Part shown: positions 62,346-64,000 of the stretch, piece after piece | Layout of the letters: each line of letters opens with the position of its first letter | Numbering within the stretch: the first letter of the stretch is position 1 | Assembly (NCBI RefSeq): GCF_003148765.1 | Contig: NZ_QGGV01000010.1 | Coordinates: 62,001-126,000, forward strand | Length of the DNA stretch: 64,000 nucleotides | Direction of reading: 5' to 3' | DNA from: Silicimonas algicola | GTDB lineage: Bacteria; Pseudomonadota; Alphaproteobacteria; Rhodobacterales; Rhodobacteraceae | Program-made: the position numbers and the translations under genes | Notes under the pieces: generated by a model | Databases searched by the model: none | What the model was told of the DNA's origin: nothing | What the model saw: the letters and a program-made list of their open reading frames with translations, nothing else

Positions 62346-63110
62346 TCATGCCCCGCGCGGCTTGACGATCGGTGAGCGTGGCACCTTCAACTTCTGACGC
62401 CCGTCCACCCGCAGCGCGAAGACGTCCTTGCCGTCGAAGACCACCGGGATCAGATCATGCCCCCACCCCGCGCCCGTGTCGACGTTGACCCGGTTGCCGT
62501 AATGCGTCGGCTCGTCCACCGGCGTGTGGCCGTGGACGATCAGCGCCTCGTGGTCGCCCAGGTGCCACAGGAAATCGTCGCGGATCCACATCAGGTCGTC
62601 GGGCTCCTGCGCCTCCAGCGGGAAGCCGGGCCGGATCCCGGCGTGAACGAAGATCCGCCCGTCCTTGCGATACCACAGGGGAAGGGTGCGAAGGAAATCC
62701 GTATGCGCCTCGGGCACGACGCGCCGCAGCCTCTTGAGAAGCGACGCGTCTCCCTCCAGCAGCTTCTTCCTGACCCCATAGGATTCCAGCGTCGACTTCC
62801 CGCCCAAAGCGTGGCTCGGCCACGAGATCCCCGCCCGCATCCGCGCGTGCGTCCCGTCGCCGCCATCAAGCGTGTCGAGGAACAGTCGGTCGTGGTTGCC
62901 GCAGAGCACGATCCAGTCCTCGCCCCGCGCGATGCCGTCGATCAGGAACTGGATGACGCCGCGCGACTCCGGACCGCGGTCGACGAGGTCGCCGATGTGG
63001 ACAACGCGCGGCCGCGCTACGCCGGCACGCCTGGCGTCCTCCGCAATGAGGTCATGGCCTGCCCTCAGCTTGTCGAGGTGGCCGTGGATGTCGCCGATCG
63101 CATAGATCAT
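62346..63110 (-). CDS. calcineurin-like metallophosphoesterase (Ser/Thr phosphatase type)
   Basis: 254 residues. Metal-binding motifs GDIHGHLDKL (about 7), HIGDLVDRGPESRG, GNHDRLFLDTLDG and VHGHTPVDEP. It fits the family of bacterial protein or nucleotide phosphatases. Encoded before DUF4170, but 33 bases apart. Confidence 0.93.
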   Translation of the reverse strand: MIYAIGDIHGHLDKLRAGHDLIAEDARRAGVARPRVVHIGDLVDRGPESRGVIQFLIDGIARGEDWIVLCGNHDRLFLDTLDGGDGTHARMRAGISWPSHALGGKSTLESYGVRKKLLEGDASLLKRLRRVVPEAHTDFLRTLPLWYRKDGRIFVHAGIRPGFPLEAQEPDDLMWIRDDFLWHLGDHEALIVHGHTPVDEPTHYGNRVNVDTGAGWGHDLIPVVFDGKDVFALRVDGRQKLKVPRSPIVKPRGA

Positions 63111-63212
63111 GGGGTGCTCATATTCGGAATGAAGGGAACGGGCCAGACCTGACCCGGTTCCTCGCCCCGCCCCCTCCTCCCGATCCGTGGCGCGCCCGTC
63201 ACGCCCCGCCCG

Positions 63213-64000
63213 TCAGACCTCGAACACCAGCGGCCGGATCTGCTCGAACAGCCCCGTCGCCTTCAGCTTTCCGATGACCGGAGCCGGCACCGGCTCGTCG
63301 ACGTAGAGAAGCGCGATGGCGTCGCCGTTCTTCTGCGACCGGCCAAGGGTGAAGTTGGCGATGTTCACGCCGTTTTCGCCCATGGTCTGCCCCAGCGCGC
63401 CGATGATGCCCGGCACGTCCTCGTTCGTGGTGTAAAGCATGTGCGCCCCGATCTCGGCGTCGATGGTGATGCCCTTGATCTGGATGAAGCGCGGCTTGCC
63501 GTCCGAATAGACCGTCCCGGCAATGGACCTCTCGCGCTTGTCGGTGGCAACGGTCAGCTTCATGTAGCTGTCGAACACCCCGGACTTCTCCTGCGTCGTC
63601 GTCGACAGCGCGATACCGCGATCCTTCGCGATCACGGGGGCCGACACCATGTTCACCTCGGGATTGTGGGCCTTGAGGATCCCCGCCACGGCGGCCGCGT
63701 TCAGCGCGGCGGTGTTCATCTCGGCGACCTCGCCGTTGTAGAGGATGTTGACCGCCCGGATCGGCTCGTCCGTCAGTTGCCCCGCGAAGGCGCCCAGGTG
63801 CCCGGCGAGCTTCACCCAGGGGCCCATGATCTTGGCCTCTTCCGCCGTCACCGACGGCATGTTCAGCGCGTTCTGCACCGCCCCCGTCAGCAGGTAGTCC
63901 GACATCTGTTCGGCGACCTGAAGGGCCACGTTCTCCTGCGCCTCCGTCGTCGACGCGCCCAGGTGCGGCGTCACCACCACGTTCGGCAGGTTGAACAGGG
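63213..64000 (-). CDS. serA: D-3-phosphoglycerate dehydrogenase, C-terminal part
   Basis: About 262 residues lie in the window; the start is beyond the right edge, and the frame reads LFNLPNVVVTPHLGAST through the edge. The active-site His is in TPHLGAST. The C-terminal part has the intervening substrate-binding-like domain (GPWVKLAGHLGAFAGQLTDE) and a final ACT domain (GITIDAEIGAHMLYTTNEDVPGIIGALGQTMGENGVNIANFTLGR), which senses serine. It starts serine synthesis by oxidising 3-phosphoglycerate. Confidence 0.96.
   Translation of the reverse strand, partial: LFNLPNVVVTPHLGASTTEAQENVALQVAEQMSDYLLTGAVQNALNMPSVTAEEAKIMGPWVKLAGHLGAFAGQLTDEPIRAVNILYNGEVAEMNTAALNAAAVAGILKAHNPEVNMVSAPVIAKDRGIALSTTTQEKSGVFDSYMKLTVATDKRERSIAGTVYSDGKPRFIQIKGITIDAEIGAHMLYTTNEDVPGIIGALGQTMGENGVNIANFTLGRSQKNGDAIALLYVDEPVPAPVIGKLKATGLFEQIRPLVFEV

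Noticed and set aside
1-64000. Prophage, insertion sequence or CRISPR
   Set aside because: No transposase, integrase, phage structural gene or regular repeat-spacer array could be found on either strand.

Overview
The window looks like a chromosomal segment of an alphaproteobacterium of the order Rhodobacterales (Roseobacter/Rhodobacter type). Base composition is GC-rich, nearly all space is coding, and genes often overlap by 1, 4 or 8 bases. Several gene sets fit this group: DUF2125, DUF3576, DUF4170 and DUF2585 proteins, a DUF1127 gene divergent from a LysR gene, and a Cys-type periplasmic formate dehydrogenase cluster with DUF3305/DUF3306 and DUF6494/Mrp/DUF6505. I found no rRNA, tRNA, CRISPR array, transposase or phage genes.

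Left part (1-15.7 kb): a partial HExxH (IrrE/M78-like) metalloprotease-like gene at the edge, oligoendopeptidase F, an MscS-type channel, a small acquired-looking pair (membrane protein plus DUF6471), then a YehZYXW/OsmU-type osmoprotectant ABC operon. This operon lies between two direct copies of the 3' end of an ATP-dependent DNA ligase gene: a decayed fragment on one side and the intact gene on the other. DUF1127/LysR and a three-gene set (class I amidotransferase, PuuA-type glutamine synthetase, FAD amine oxidase) follow.

Formate oxidation block (15.5-32 kb): on the minus strand DUF3305, DUF3306, TorD-like chaperone, small TAT protein, FdhA (molybdopterin, Cys ligand), FdhB (Fe-S), a TPR-like protein behind a terminator, cytochrome b subunit, a WD40-cytochrome c fusion and a 41-residue secreted or membrane peptide. 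On the plus strand lie a polyferredoxin, a TAT-exported serine hydrolase, and a tight run DUF6494 - Mrp/ApbC - lipoate/biotin-ligase-like - DUF6505 - MarC. A small cytochrome c gene sits between. Together these could oxidise formate in the periplasm, pass electrons to quinone and cytochrome c, and mature the metal centres.

Middle part (32-44.8 kb): OmpR-type response regulator, GTP cyclohydrolase II, a Trk/Ktr K+ system, YkuD transpeptidase, holA-lptE-leuS, DUF3576 lipoprotein, a highly expressed porin with a strong terminator, YggS, a STAS-like protein, enoyl-CoA hydratase and SDR.

Right part (44.9-64 kb): two tandem DUF2125 paralogues, PmbA, an inositol-phosphatase-family enzyme, an AT-rich small membrane gene between 34-bp direct repeats, DinB, DUF2585, a secreted protein, a 25-residue membrane peptide, tdh-kbl for threonine breakdown, AlkB, MutY, DciA, DsbA, a CoA transferase, the lipid A genes lpxK and a waaA-like gene, DUF4170, a metallophosphatase and partial serA.

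The most unusual signals are: the two insertions flanked by duplicated gene ends; two genes whose well-placed Shine-Dalgarno leads to ATC instead of ATG; a nine-A tract that may explain an anomalous gene end; and an SD-hiding hairpin before the ligase.
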